DNA from: Mesoflavibacter profundi
GTDB taxonomy: Bacteria > Bacteroidota > Bacteroidia > Flavobacteriales > Flavobacteriaceae
Assembly: GCF_014764305.1 (NCBI RefSeq)
Contig: NZ_CP061703.1
Location: forward strand, 509,501 to 573,500
Length of the DNA stretch: 64,000 nt
Direction: 5' to 3'
The position numbers and the translations under genes are program-made. This document shows, one piece after another, positions 56,097 through 63,856 of this stretch; the first letter of the stretch is position 1, and each line of letters starts with the position of its first letter. Under the pieces are notes generated by a model. The model saw nothing but the letters and a program-made list of their open reading frames with translations, was not told the origin of the DNA and did no database searches.

Positions 56097-57728
56097 ATGA
56101 GTAAAGAACAAATTATAAAAAGGCTTAACGAAATAACTTCAAATTTCAACTTTATATATGTTCTTTCAGCAATTGTTTTAAGAGATTTTTGTGGAACTCT
56201 CAACGAACTCGCTTCGAAAAATGTTCAAGAACACTTCAATAATAATGAGGTTAGATTTCTTATGGGATTATGGATAAGAAATTGGAATCCAAACAAAGCG
56301 TATGAATACAATGATGAAATAAAAATATTTGATGAAGTTTATGAATTAATGGAGCAACTTCATTACACATTTATACCTGATATTTCGAAAATGATAGAAA
56401 GTCCATCAAAAAGTCCTTTTGACTTTTTTAACAATGGTTTATTCTTTCAAGAAACAATGTTTTATTCTGGAACTGGCGCGTACGACTATCAATATACAAA
56501 GTGGGTTTCAGAAAAATATAAATATGATAAAGAATGGCTTCAAAAAGAAAAGTCAATAAACCTTGATATTCTATCCGACTTTTATCATTCAATAAAAACT
56601 CTTCAACAAACTAAATTAAACAAATTAAAGTTCGACTCTGAAAAAACTTATAAATCTAAATTACTAGATGTTTTCACTTTAACAACTGAAGATATAATCA
56701 AAAAGAATAAAGAGTTTTTAGGAATTCTCGAAAACTTTACACTTGATTTAACACAACCTCAAAATCAAAATTTCTCGGATATTGGTGATTTCAATATTCT
56801 GTCAGAAAAACCAATAATTAAATTACCAAACGGTAATTTATTCATTCCTGTTCCGTATGATTTATCAGAAGCAATTTATGAATCACCATTCTATTGGATG
56901 AATCTTGATAAAAAGTATTCTTCCAAAGCATTATACAACAGAGGAGAAATTGCAGAAGAAATCACACTAAATATTATTAAAAATGTGTTCGGCAAATCGA
57001 ACACTCTAAAGAATTTAATAATAAAGAAGACCAAAAGTACAATGGTCACAGATATTGATATTCTAGCATTTTTAAACGACAAGGCAATAATCTTTCAAGT
57101 TAAGTCTAAAAAGTTAACGGCTTTATCAAAAAAAGGAAATCTAAATTCAATACAGAATGATTTCAAAAAGGCTGTTAAAGATGCATATGAGCAAGGGTTA
57201 ACGGCATCAAAATGTTTGAGCAGTCCAAATGACTTTATTTTTGAGTTAAAAGACAATCCTGATTATAATTTTGATTTAAACATTAATAAATGCTTCATTG
57301 TGACAATAGTATTGGATGATTATCCTTCTATTACTCATCAAACTCATATCCTACTAGGAGAAGAATATGAAGAATTCCCAGTCGCTCTAAATGTTTTTGA
57401 TTTAGAAGTCGTTGCTAAATACTTAAATACTGCTGAAAAATTTATTGACTACATAGAAAGAAGAATAAAATACAGTCAATATTTTAAAGCCGATAATGAA
57501 TTAGGTTTTTTAGGTTTTCATTTAAAAAAAGGACTTCAAAAATTCCCTAATTCTAATATGGTTGCACTCGACAATACTTGGGCACAATTTTTTGACAAAG
57601 ATTATTATGGAGAAATATCTGGAGTTAAAAAAATACAAGAAAACTTACGAAAGAAAATTGGACGGAATGAACGTTGTCCTTGTGGTAGCGGAATAAAATA
57701 TAAAAAGTGTCACGGAAAAAATAACTAG
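56097..57728 (+). CDS. nuclease-fold protein with SEC-C tail
   Basis: 543 aa. The N-terminal 270 residues are helical. A PD-(D/E)xK-like core follows: GEIAEEITLNIIKNVFG, VTDIDILAF with Asp319 and Asp321, then IIFQVKSKKL with Gln334 and Lys336. A SEC-C zinc motif closes the protein, RCPCGSGIKYKKCHG (about residues 526-540), with C-x-C and C-H spacing. SEC-C tails are often found on defence and housekeeping proteins as a zinc-bound contact point. A DNA-targeting defence role is plausible. Confidence 0.83.
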   Translation: MSKEQIIKRLNEITSNFNFIYVLSAIVLRDFCGTLNELASKNVQEHFNNNEVRFLMGLWIRNWNPNKAYEYNDEIKIFDEVYELMEQLHYTFIPDISKMIESPSKSPFDFFNNGLFFQETMFYSGTGAYDYQYTKWVSEKYKYDKEWLQKEKSINLDILSDFYHSIKTLQQTKLNKLKFDSEKTYKSKLLDVFTLTTEDIIKKNKEFLGILENFTLDLTQPQNQNFSDIGDFNILSEKPIIKLPNGNLFIPVPYDLSEAIYESPFYWMNLDKKYSSKALYNRGEIAEEITLNIIKNVFGKSNTLKNLIIKKTKSTMVTDIDILAFLNDKAIIFQVKSKKLTALSKKGNLNSIQNDFKKAVKDAYEQGLTASKCLSSPNDFIFELKDNPDYNFDLNINKCFIVTIVLDDYPSITHQTHILLGEEYEEFPVALNVFDLEVVAKYLNTAEKFIDYIERRIKYSQYFKADNELGFLGFHLKKGLQKFPNSNMVALDNTWAQFFDKDYYGEISGVKKIQENLRKKIGRNERCPCGSGIKYKKCHGKNN

Positions 57729-57861
57729 GGCTAACAATGTATAAAATTAATTGCTTGGTTATAGACTACTTACGAAAATCCTCGCGGATTTTCTATTTGT
57801 GATTTATTTGCTAAATTAGGTACTTAAACCACGCAACTAATCTTATACGAGACCGTTGCAA
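57729..57861 (+). repeat. attC-like element 39 (family H)
   Basis: Left core TAGGGCTAAC is the exact reverse complement of the cassette start at 56060. Right core GTTGCAAGTA opens a gene-less cassette. Confidence 0.9.
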
Positions 57862-58140
57862 GTAATAGCTGAACTCACTCAAACGCGGAGAAATCCGATA
57901 ACAATCTTAATCTGAATTAGAACAAAGCAACGCGCGGAACTAAACACTCAAACTCGGAATTTTACTCGTGCGGAATTGAGCCTGTTTGCGGAATTATAAA
58001 AACGCTGACTAAACAAATATTACGAGGAATCTCTCTCTTGCGGATTGACTAAACTTTGCGGAATAATCCCGAATCGGAATTTACTCAAACGCGGAACTTC
58101 ACTCATGCGGAATAACTCATCTGAAAAGGCTACAACTTGC
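57856..58140 (+). mobile_element. gene-less cassette, second type
   Basis: About 285 bases with no reading frame. Unlike the three-copy cassette except for repeated words: CACTCAAACGCGGA, TACTCGTGCGGAATT, TACTCAAACGCGGAA and CACTCATGCGGAAT. The word family ACTCnnnyGCGGAA also occurs in the other gene-less cassettes, which suggests a shared signal or shared origin. Confidence 0.65.
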
Positions 58141-58269
58141 AACACCGTATAAAATTAATTGCTGCTGATTTTCCTACGGAAAATCCTCGCATTTTTACTA
58201 TCTTAGTTTCTTAATCTGAAAATCCTAGCGGATTTTCAGCGCAACTAATCTTATACAAATACGTTGTGC
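58137..58269 (+). repeat. attC-like element 40 (near family I)
   Basis: Left core AACTTGCAAC pairs with the cassette start GTTGCAAGTA at 57855 over eight bases. Right core GTTGTGCGTC. Inner hairpins GATTTTCC/GGAAAATC and CTGAAAATCC/GGATTTTCAG. Confidence 0.88.
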
Positions 58270-58303
58270 GTCATTTACGAAAACCGAAATTGAACAGTAA
58301 TCA

Positions 58304-58768
58304 ATGATAAAAAAATGGATTCATAATCTTCTCAAAAAAGAAGAACATAATGACATCAATCTTGATATTTTTCAAGAAGCCATAATTGATTATCGTCAAG
58401 AAGGAAAAGAACTTATGTTTAAACTTGGAGAAAAATATGGTTTAAATATTGAAATTAAAGAAGACTATGAAAGACTAGTATCTAGAAGCAATAAAAATAT
58501 ACCGAGAAGAGGTGAACTTTCGAAAAGATGGAATTTTAGCTTTCACGGTGGAGAATGTGGATTCTACAATAGAAAACACCAAAAAAGAGTGGAAGTTGTT
58601 TTAAGTAATCCGCCTGAATTTGGACATATCGATTCCTGGTTTCTTTTGTCTTATATGCAATCAGTTGATAAATACAAAAGTGAAGTTGAAGAAATGGATT
58701 GGCAGAAATTAAAGCTGATTGTCGAAAAACTATATGTAAATGGTAAAATCAAAAAAGTAATTGAATAA
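58304..58768 (+). CDS. conserved hypothetical protein (possibly DUF6896)
   Basis: 154 aa, soluble. The most distinctive part is NFSFHGGECGFYNRKHQKRVEVVLSNPP then DSWFLLSYMQ, which I associate with DUF6896, without being able to confirm. First gene of a two-gene cassette; the next start overlaps its end by 8 bases. Confidence 0.76.
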   Translation: MIKKWIHNLLKKEEHNDINLDIFQEAIIDYRQEGKELMFKLGEKYGLNIEIKEDYERLVSRSNKNIPRRGELSKRWNFSFHGGECGFYNRKHQKRVEVVLSNPPEFGHIDSWFLLSYMQSVDKYKSEVEEMDWQKLKLIVEKLYVNGKIKKVIE

Positions 58769-59150
58769 AACATACATCATACTACTAAACGGACTTCTAA
58801 TCGGAACAACTGAATTAGAAAAAGCTGATGCACCTATGGGAGTTGTATTTGGACTGATTGAATTTAGCGGAATTGAATCGCCTTACGAGTTCTTCAAAAA
58901 ATACTGTTTGGATAAACAAATCGAACTCGCATCTGATTATCCAGAAGACAAAATGATTTCTACGATGAGTATTTCTGAACTCAAAATCACGAGCGACAAC
59001 GGAATTGAAATTAAAGGAGTTGGAAATCAAATAACAGGAATGGATAATGAAGAATATGAAATATCAATATTTGGAATTCCATATCCATTTTACGAAGAGG
59101 AATTTCCTCACCACGTAAAAGAGTATGAAAATATGTTTAATAAAGAATAA
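58761..59150 (+). CDS. hypothetical protein
   Basis: 129 aa. Starts at a TTG overlapping the upstream stop, which suggests translational coupling. The segment KTYIILLNGLLIGTTELEKADAPMGVVFG and the later GIPYPFYEEEFPHHVKEYE look like a compact immunity-sized domain. No family recognised. Confidence 0.7.
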   Translation: MNKTYIILLNGLLIGTTELEKADAPMGVVFGLIEFSGIESPYEFFKKYCLDKQIELASDYPEDKMISTMSISELKITSDNGIEIKGVGNQITGMDNEEYEISIFGIPYPFYEEEFPHHVKEYENMFNKE

Positions 59151-59159
59151 AAAACGAAC

Positions 59160-59290
59160 GCACAACAATGGCTATAAGTAATTGCTTGTTCTCGCCTACT
59201 TCTGAAAATCCTTGCGGATTTTCAGTTTGGTGTGTACTTGCAAAGTTAAGTGCTAAACCACGCAACTACTCATAGCCCAAACCGTTGTGC
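59160..59290 (+). repeat. attC-like element 41 (family E)
   Basis: Left core AACGCACAAC pairs with the cassette start GTTGTGCGTC at 58263 over eight bases. The right core is also GTTGTGCGTC, so here two successive cassettes share a core. Confidence 0.9.
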
Positions 59291-59307
59291 GTCATTAGAG
59301 AAAACCG

Positions 59308-59829
59308 ATGAATACGATAAAAGTTGAAATAGATAAAAGCGAATATGGAGCTGATGATTTTGCAAATTATCGGATTGACAACTACTGGCTTGATGAAAAA
59401 CTTGAGGAATTGTATCCAGGCAAGTTTTATAGAGGAACAATACCTACTCTACTTTTGGGAATGGAAATACCAAAAGAAAAAGAAATAGTACAAAAAAGAA
59501 TATTGCCGAATGAAAATGAGACCTCAATTTGTCCGATATTGATGTGTCCCGATGACTGTGATTTCTCTTGTACATTAATTGTAGCGGAAATAAAAAATTG
59601 CGGAAATACAATTAAGTGGAATAAAATCGGAATTGACAAAACAACAGAATTTGACGCTGAAAAAGTCGGTTCGAGAGTTGAATGGTTTGACAAGCTAAAT
59701 GGATTTGAATTTTCAAAAGTTGATTATGACCAAATGTTAGCAGAATTTAAAAGACACTATGAAATTGATAAAGCGGAATGGGAAAAACGAAACGCTGAAT
59801 TTCAGAAAACATTAGAATATAAAAAATAA
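59308..59829 (+). CDS. hypothetical soluble protein
   Basis: 173 aa. Features are TIPTLLLGMEIPKEKEIVQKRI, a cysteine-rich SICPILMCPDDCDFSC stretch, and a helical charged C-terminus. The cysteines are not in a standard zinc pattern. Function unknown. Confidence 0.72.
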   Translation: MNTIKVEIDKSEYGADDFANYRIDNYWLDEKLEELYPGKFYRGTIPTLLLGMEIPKEKEIVQKRILPNENETSICPILMCPDDCDFSCTLIVAEIKNCGNTIKWNKIGIDKTTEFDAEKVGSRVEWFDKLNGFEFSKVDYDQMLAEFKRHYEIDKAEWEKRNAEFQKTLEYKK

Positions 59830-59834
59830 CGAAC

Positions 59835-59966
59835 GCACAACAATGGCTATAATTCATTGCGGCTGAAATTCCTATCGGAATTTCATTGCAATTTGCTATC
59901 TTTCGGCTACGGCGGAAAGAATCCTGCGGATTTTTCCGCAACAAATCATAGCCAAACACGTTAGCT
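59835..59966 (+). repeat. attC-like element 42 (family B)
   Basis: Left core AACGCACAAC pairs with GTTGTGCGTC at 59284 over eight bases. Right core GTTAGCTTCA opens gene-less cassette copy 3. Confidence 0.9.
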
Positions 59967-60315
59967 TCAATGCGTGAGCAAGTTTACGATCAGAAAAAAT
60001 GCCTGGTTTATTTTCTCGATTTTTTTTAGAATTTTAAGGTAGATAATTCCGAAAAATTGTGTGTGGAATTTCAAAATTAACGGAAATGATAAGCGTGACG
60101 GAATAACTTACTCAAATGCGGAATTTAAAAACGACTGACTTTTTAGTTCGTTTGCGGAATCTGAATCTAAAAATCAGCATCTGAATTAATCACTCAAATC
60201 GGAATCACATTAATCGGAGTTTTAGCCTGTTTACGGAATGCTAACTCTTGAGACGAATGAAAACTAAAATGAGTAAAACGTAATGAATCCTTAAGCGGAG
60301 TTTTGCACTAAAGCT
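59961..60315 (+). mobile_element. gene-less cassette, copy 3 of 3
   Basis: Near-identical to 27197-27551 and 54687-55041, slightly more divergent (for example GGAAATGATAAG for GGAAATTGGTAAG). No reading frame. Followed by attC family G. Confidence 0.75.
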
Positions 60316-60440
60316 AACAACGTGTATTATTCATTACGGCGGAATTTCCTTGCGGAAATTCCTAACTTTTTACTATTTTAGTTCTCTGCGGAAAATCATT
60401 GCTGATTTTCCGTAACAAACAATACACAATCACGTTGTAC
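60312..60440 (+). repeat. attC-like element 43 (family G)
   Basis: Ends gene-less cassette copy 3. Left core TAAAGCTAAC, right core GTTGTACCCA. Confidence 0.88.
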
Positions 60441-60452
60441 CCAATTTGAGAG

Positions 60453-60917
60453 ATGCAGAAAACAGATGAATATGTAGCGAAAAGATTAAAGTGGAAAGCT
60501 GGAAAAAATAGCCTTCCAACTAAATACTCTTTCTTATTCGAAAGTTTGCCTTCCGAAGATCAAAAATATTACTTAGAACTATTTAAAAATCACTCTATCG
60601 GAATTCCTGTTCTGATATTTATACAACCTAAAAGTGACAAGTGGACTATAATTGCCACTCGGAAAATAATTTGGGGCGAATATGACAAATTTAAAAGTCT
60701 ACCAATTAGTGAAATAAAAGAAATGCGACCACAATCATTGGTTGAAATTAGTGAAACTGGAAAAGCAACAAGAGAACAAGTAAAAAAAGCTGAATGGGAC
60801 GAATTGACTATCACTAATATGAATTCTGAAAAGTTTATAATTCCAGCGTTTAAAGGTTCTGACTTTTTTGCAATGTGGAACATTTTATTGATGAATAAAC
60901 AATTAAATCGGAAATAA
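60453..60917 (+). CDS. hypothetical protein
   Basis: 154 aa, soluble. Features are WTIIATRKIIWGEYDKFKSLPISEIKEMRP and WDELTITNMNSEKFIIPAFKGSDFFAMWNILL, a strand-strand-helix layout like PH-type domains. No family recognised. Confidence 0.72.
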   Translation: MQKTDEYVAKRLKWKAGKNSLPTKYSFLFESLPSEDQKYYLELFKNHSIGIPVLIFIQPKSDKWTIIATRKIIWGEYDKFKSLPISEIKEMRPQSLVEISETGKATREQVKKAEWDELTITNMNSEKFIIPAFKGSDFFAMWNILLMNKQLNRK

Positions 60918-60924
60918 AAACTGG

Positions 60925-61057
60925 GTACAACAATGCATAACCGCAATTACGGCGGATTCGACTACGTCCGAATCCACTCGGAATTGCTAACATCATTGCT
61001 TAACCGAAAATCATTAACTTTAATCCCGTAACTGACGGTTATACGAGACCGTTGTAA
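60925..61057 (+). repeat. attC-like element 44 (family A)
   Basis: Left core TGGGTACAAC is the exact reverse complement of the cassette start at 60434. Right core GTTGTAAGTA. Reads CAATGCATAACC where family A has CAATGTATAACC. Confidence 0.9.
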
Positions 61058-61120
61058 GTAATTTGACACACACTTCAAATATTATTAATTCTAACAATTT
61101 TTACTAATTGTAATCAAAAA

Positions 61121-61582
61121 ATGACTAAAATTGAGAAAGCATTAAATCTGACAGATGAAACGGATAAAATAATAGCAATTGGAGAATTAATCGGAAACAA
61201 AATTGGAGACGATGATTCGTTAGAAAACTTATCGGAATCAGAAAAAACCTTTCTTTATGTGGACATATTGGAAAGAGAAGTAAATAATGGTGGATTTGAC
61301 CAGTTCTTTTATAATTCCTCTGGAGAATATACACACGAAATACTTCAAGCTTACCAGAAAATTGGAGCTGATAAAACAGCTGATATTATAAATCGAGCCA
61401 TAAAATTATTTCCGACATTACCTGTTCCAAAAAATTGGGAAATAAGGCAAGAAATTTTATTAGAAAAAGAATCTAATGCGGAATTATGGGAAGAACTTGA
61501 TACAGAATTTTATAAATACGAAGACAATATTAGTGAATTGATAATTAAGTTCGTTGAAAAAAATAAAACGGATTTTGAATAA
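61121..61582 (+). CDS. DMP19/DUF4375-like protein
   Basis: 153 aa. The EREVNNGGFDQFFYNSSGEY segment followed by ILQAYQKIGADKTADIINRAIKLFP is the hallmark of DMP19-type (DUF4375) proteins. Some relatives mimic DNA; most have no known role and several sit beside toxin genes. The leader of 70 bases is longer than usual. Confidence 0.83.
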   Translation: MTKIEKALNLTDETDKIIAIGELIGNKIGDDDSLENLSESEKTFLYVDILEREVNNGGFDQFFYNSSGEYTHEILQAYQKIGADKTADIINRAIKLFPTLPVPKNWEIRQEILLEKESNAELWEELDTEFYKYEDNISELIIKFVEKNKTDFE

Positions 61583-61590
61583 AAAAACTA

Positions 61591-61724
61591 CTTACAACAA
61601 TGTATAACCGCAATTACGGCGGATTCGACTACGTCCGAATCCACTCGGAATTGCTAACGTCAGGCTTAACCGAAAATTATGTAACTTTAAACCCGTAACT
61701 GACGGTTATACGAGACCGTTGTGT
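61591..61724 (+). repeat. attC-like element 45 (family A)
   Basis: Left core TACTTACAAC is the exact reverse complement of the cassette start at 61051. Right core GTTGTGTGTA. Small indels: CGTCAGGCTTAACC and TTATGTAACTTTAA. Confidence 0.9.
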
Positions 61725-61736
61725 GTAATTTAAAAA

Positions 61737-62150
61737 ATGACGGAAACCATTTCAAATAACGAGAAATCATTTAACATTCTGAATAAACTAATTCTGAATG
61801 GATTTTATGACGGAAATATCAGTCCGAATAGAATTGAATTCGAACGAAAAAAGTTTCCTTCTATTCTATCTGTAAGCAATCACAGAATAATTGGAATCCT
61901 GAACGATGAAAATAAATTTGAATTGGGTTTTGACTTTAAATTTCCATTAAACATAGCTGTGAAAATTGCAATCGGAATCGGAATTATTTTTTCAATAGTT
62001 TCATTGGCTTATGGAAATTGGTTGCTGCCAATTCCATTTTTCATTGTTCCTTTTTTGATTACATATATTGACTTTAAAATAAAAAAGAAAAAGGAAATAA
62101 ATCTGCTGACTTCCAATTTTTTGGAATTGTATAAATCGGAATATGAATAA
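61737..62150 (+). CDS. membrane protein
   Basis: 137 aa. A soluble N-terminal part of about 65 residues, then two membrane helices (about 72-92 and 95-112) and a short charged tail. First gene of a two-gene cassette. Confidence 0.7.
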   Translation: MTETISNNEKSFNILNKLILNGFYDGNISPNRIEFERKKFPSILSVSNHRIIGILNDENKFELGFDFKFPLNIAVKIAIGIGIIFSIVSLAYGNWLLPIPFFIVPFLITYIDFKIKKKKEINLLTSNFLELYKSEYE

Positions 62151-62355
62151 AAGAATATTCAAAATAATTTTACTAATAATTGGGCTTCTATTAATAGTTT
62201 TTGGAATCTCAAACTTTGTCGAGCTGAATAAAATAGAATCGGTTACGAATGACTCTGGTTTAGGTGGATTTGCGATTTGGGCAAGCGCTTGGATTTTGAC
62301 AATATTAGGAATTGTGCTTATCGGAATATCAAGTTTTATAAAGAATAAAAAATAA
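62143..62355 (+). CDS. small membrane protein
   Basis: 70 aa, two membrane helices (about 5-24 and 46-65). The ATG overlaps the stop of the preceding gene by 8 bases (ATGAATAA), so translation is coupled. Confidence 0.7.
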   Translation: MNKRIFKIILLIIGLLLIVFGISNFVELNKIESVTNDSGLGGFAIWASAWILTILGIVLIGISSFIKNKK

Positions 62356-62362
62356 AAACTAC

Positions 62363-62494
62363 ACACAACAACGGCTATAATCCATTGCGGCTGAAATTCC
62401 TATCGGAATTTCATTGCAATTTACTATCTTTCGGCTATGGCGGAAAGAATCCTGCGGATTTTTCCGCAACGTATCATAGCCAAAACCGTTACCT
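62363..62494 (+). repeat. attC-like element 46 (family B)
   Basis: Left core TACACACAAC is the exact reverse complement of the cassette start at 61718. Right core GTTACCTACC. Confidence 0.9.
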
Positions 62495-62502
62495 ACCATT
62501 AG

Positions 62503-63276
62503 ATGAAATCCGTAATTAAATCAACATTCATACTGCTTTTGATTTTTAGCTGTTCTAAAGAAAAAAGAACTGAATCTAAAACTGACTTGACAAAAAAAGT
62601 CGAATACGGAACTATGATTTCTGAATATCTCGAATCTAAAAAACATGAACCAACTCTAATTTTCAATAACCCTTATAAATCGGATAAAAAGTCTGCGATT
62701 AAACTTGCCGATAATGAAATCAAATGGTCGGAGAGAGATAACTCACTTGAAATTATAATCAATGGTACTAAAATAAATACATCAAAAAAAGTCACTTTGA
62801 ATTATAATTGGGGAAAAAGTGTTGATAGCGTAAATTTTGCAAACAATGTTAGACAAATCAAACTTTATGAATCTGACTCTCTAATTGGTTTCGTGCTTAC
62901 AAATGAACCTTGTACAGGATTGGGTTGTAGTGTGAATTATCAATTAATTTATGATTTAAAAACAAAAAGTGAAAGTTACTTTGGAAGATTTAGAACGGGA
63001 TTTGAATTTGAATTGTACGATTTCAATCAAGATTCAAGAATTGATTTTTTAAGTAAGACGTTCTATGGTAGAAATGAACAAATGATTGACACTACAGAAT
63101 TTATAATGTACAGTCAAACTGAGAAAGGAAATTTCCAACAATTTAGAACTGAAGGACAAAATAGATTTGCTTTCAAACATATTTATCCGCAAATTTATCC
63201 TGAACGAAACAAAGATTCATTAAGAGAGGAATTTGAGGAAAATTGGATTGAAAATATAAATATAAACGGTAGGTAA
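62503..63276 (+). CDS. putative lipoprotein
   Basis: 257 aa. Lipobox Cys17 (LLIFSCSK). The mature part has a GYVLTNEPCTGLGC-like cysteine pair (LTNEPCTGLGCSVNYQLIYD) and a calcium-loop-like YDFNQDSRIDFLSK segment, as in FG-GAP or EF-type loops. No family recognised. Confidence 0.77.
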   Translation: MKSVIKSTFILLLIFSCSKEKRTESKTDLTKKVEYGTMISEYLESKKHEPTLIFNNPYKSDKKSAIKLADNEIKWSERDNSLEIIINGTKINTSKKVTLNYNWGKSVDSVNFANNVRQIKLYESDSLIGFVLTNEPCTGLGCSVNYQLIYDLKTKSESYFGRFRTGFEFELYDFNQDSRIDFLSKTFYGRNEQMIDTTEFIMYSQTEKGNFQQFRTEGQNRFAFKHIYPQIYPERNKDSLREEFEENWIENININGR

Positions 63277-63402
63277 CAACGGCTATAATCCATTGCGGCT
63301 GAAATTCCTATCGGAATTTCATTGCAATTTACTATCTTTCGGCTACGGCGGAAAGAATCCTGCGGATTTTTCCGCAACGTATCATAGCCAAACACGTTGG
63401 TT
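63271..63402 (+). repeat. attC-like element 47 (family B)
   Basis: Left core GGTAGGTAAC is the exact reverse complement of the cassette start at 62488. Right core GTTGGTTGCA opens a gene-less cassette. Confidence 0.9.
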
Positions 63403-63707
63403 GCAATAGCGGAATTAAAAACTAAACGCTAAAATCGTGTAAATTCCGAACTTTGAAAACAGCTGAACTTTACGCGAAAAAGTATTACGGAAACTGAATT
63501 TAAAACTCGAGACCGAAACGTGACGCCGAATTGAAATTTAAAACGGAAAAGTGCGCAGAAATTCACTCGTGCGGAATTAAAAAACGTGAATTGATCACTT
63601 CTACTCTATCGAATTCCAAAAATTGCGGAATCAAAACGTGGAATTGAATAGCAATACGCAAAACAAAACGGAATGAATCTCATAACACTGAAATATAACT
63701 GCAACCA
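63397..63707 (+). mobile_element. gene-less cassette, third type
   Basis: About 310 bases without a reading frame. Shares the word CACTCGTGCGGAATT with the cassette at 57856 and has several GCGGAAT and ACGGAA words. No similarity to the three-copy cassette beyond these words. Confidence 0.62.
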
Positions 63708-63833
63708 ACATCGTATAAATTCAATTGCGGCTGAATTTCCTGCGGAAATTCATTGCTATTTTATATCTTTCAGTCTCAAACGGAAAATCGTAGCCGATTT
63801 TCCGCAACTGAAACTTATACAAACACGTTGTGT
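63704..63833 (+). repeat. attC-like element 48 (family C)
   Basis: Left core TGCAACCAAC is the exact reverse complement of the cassette start at 63396. Right core GTTGTGTGCA. Confidence 0.9.
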
Positions 63834-63856
63834 GCAATTTGAGAAACTAATAAACA

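Noticed and set aside
24513-63833. CRISPR array
   Set aside because: Repeats are regularly placed, but they are about 130 bp, fall into several families and are separated by whole genes of varying length, with no cas genes.
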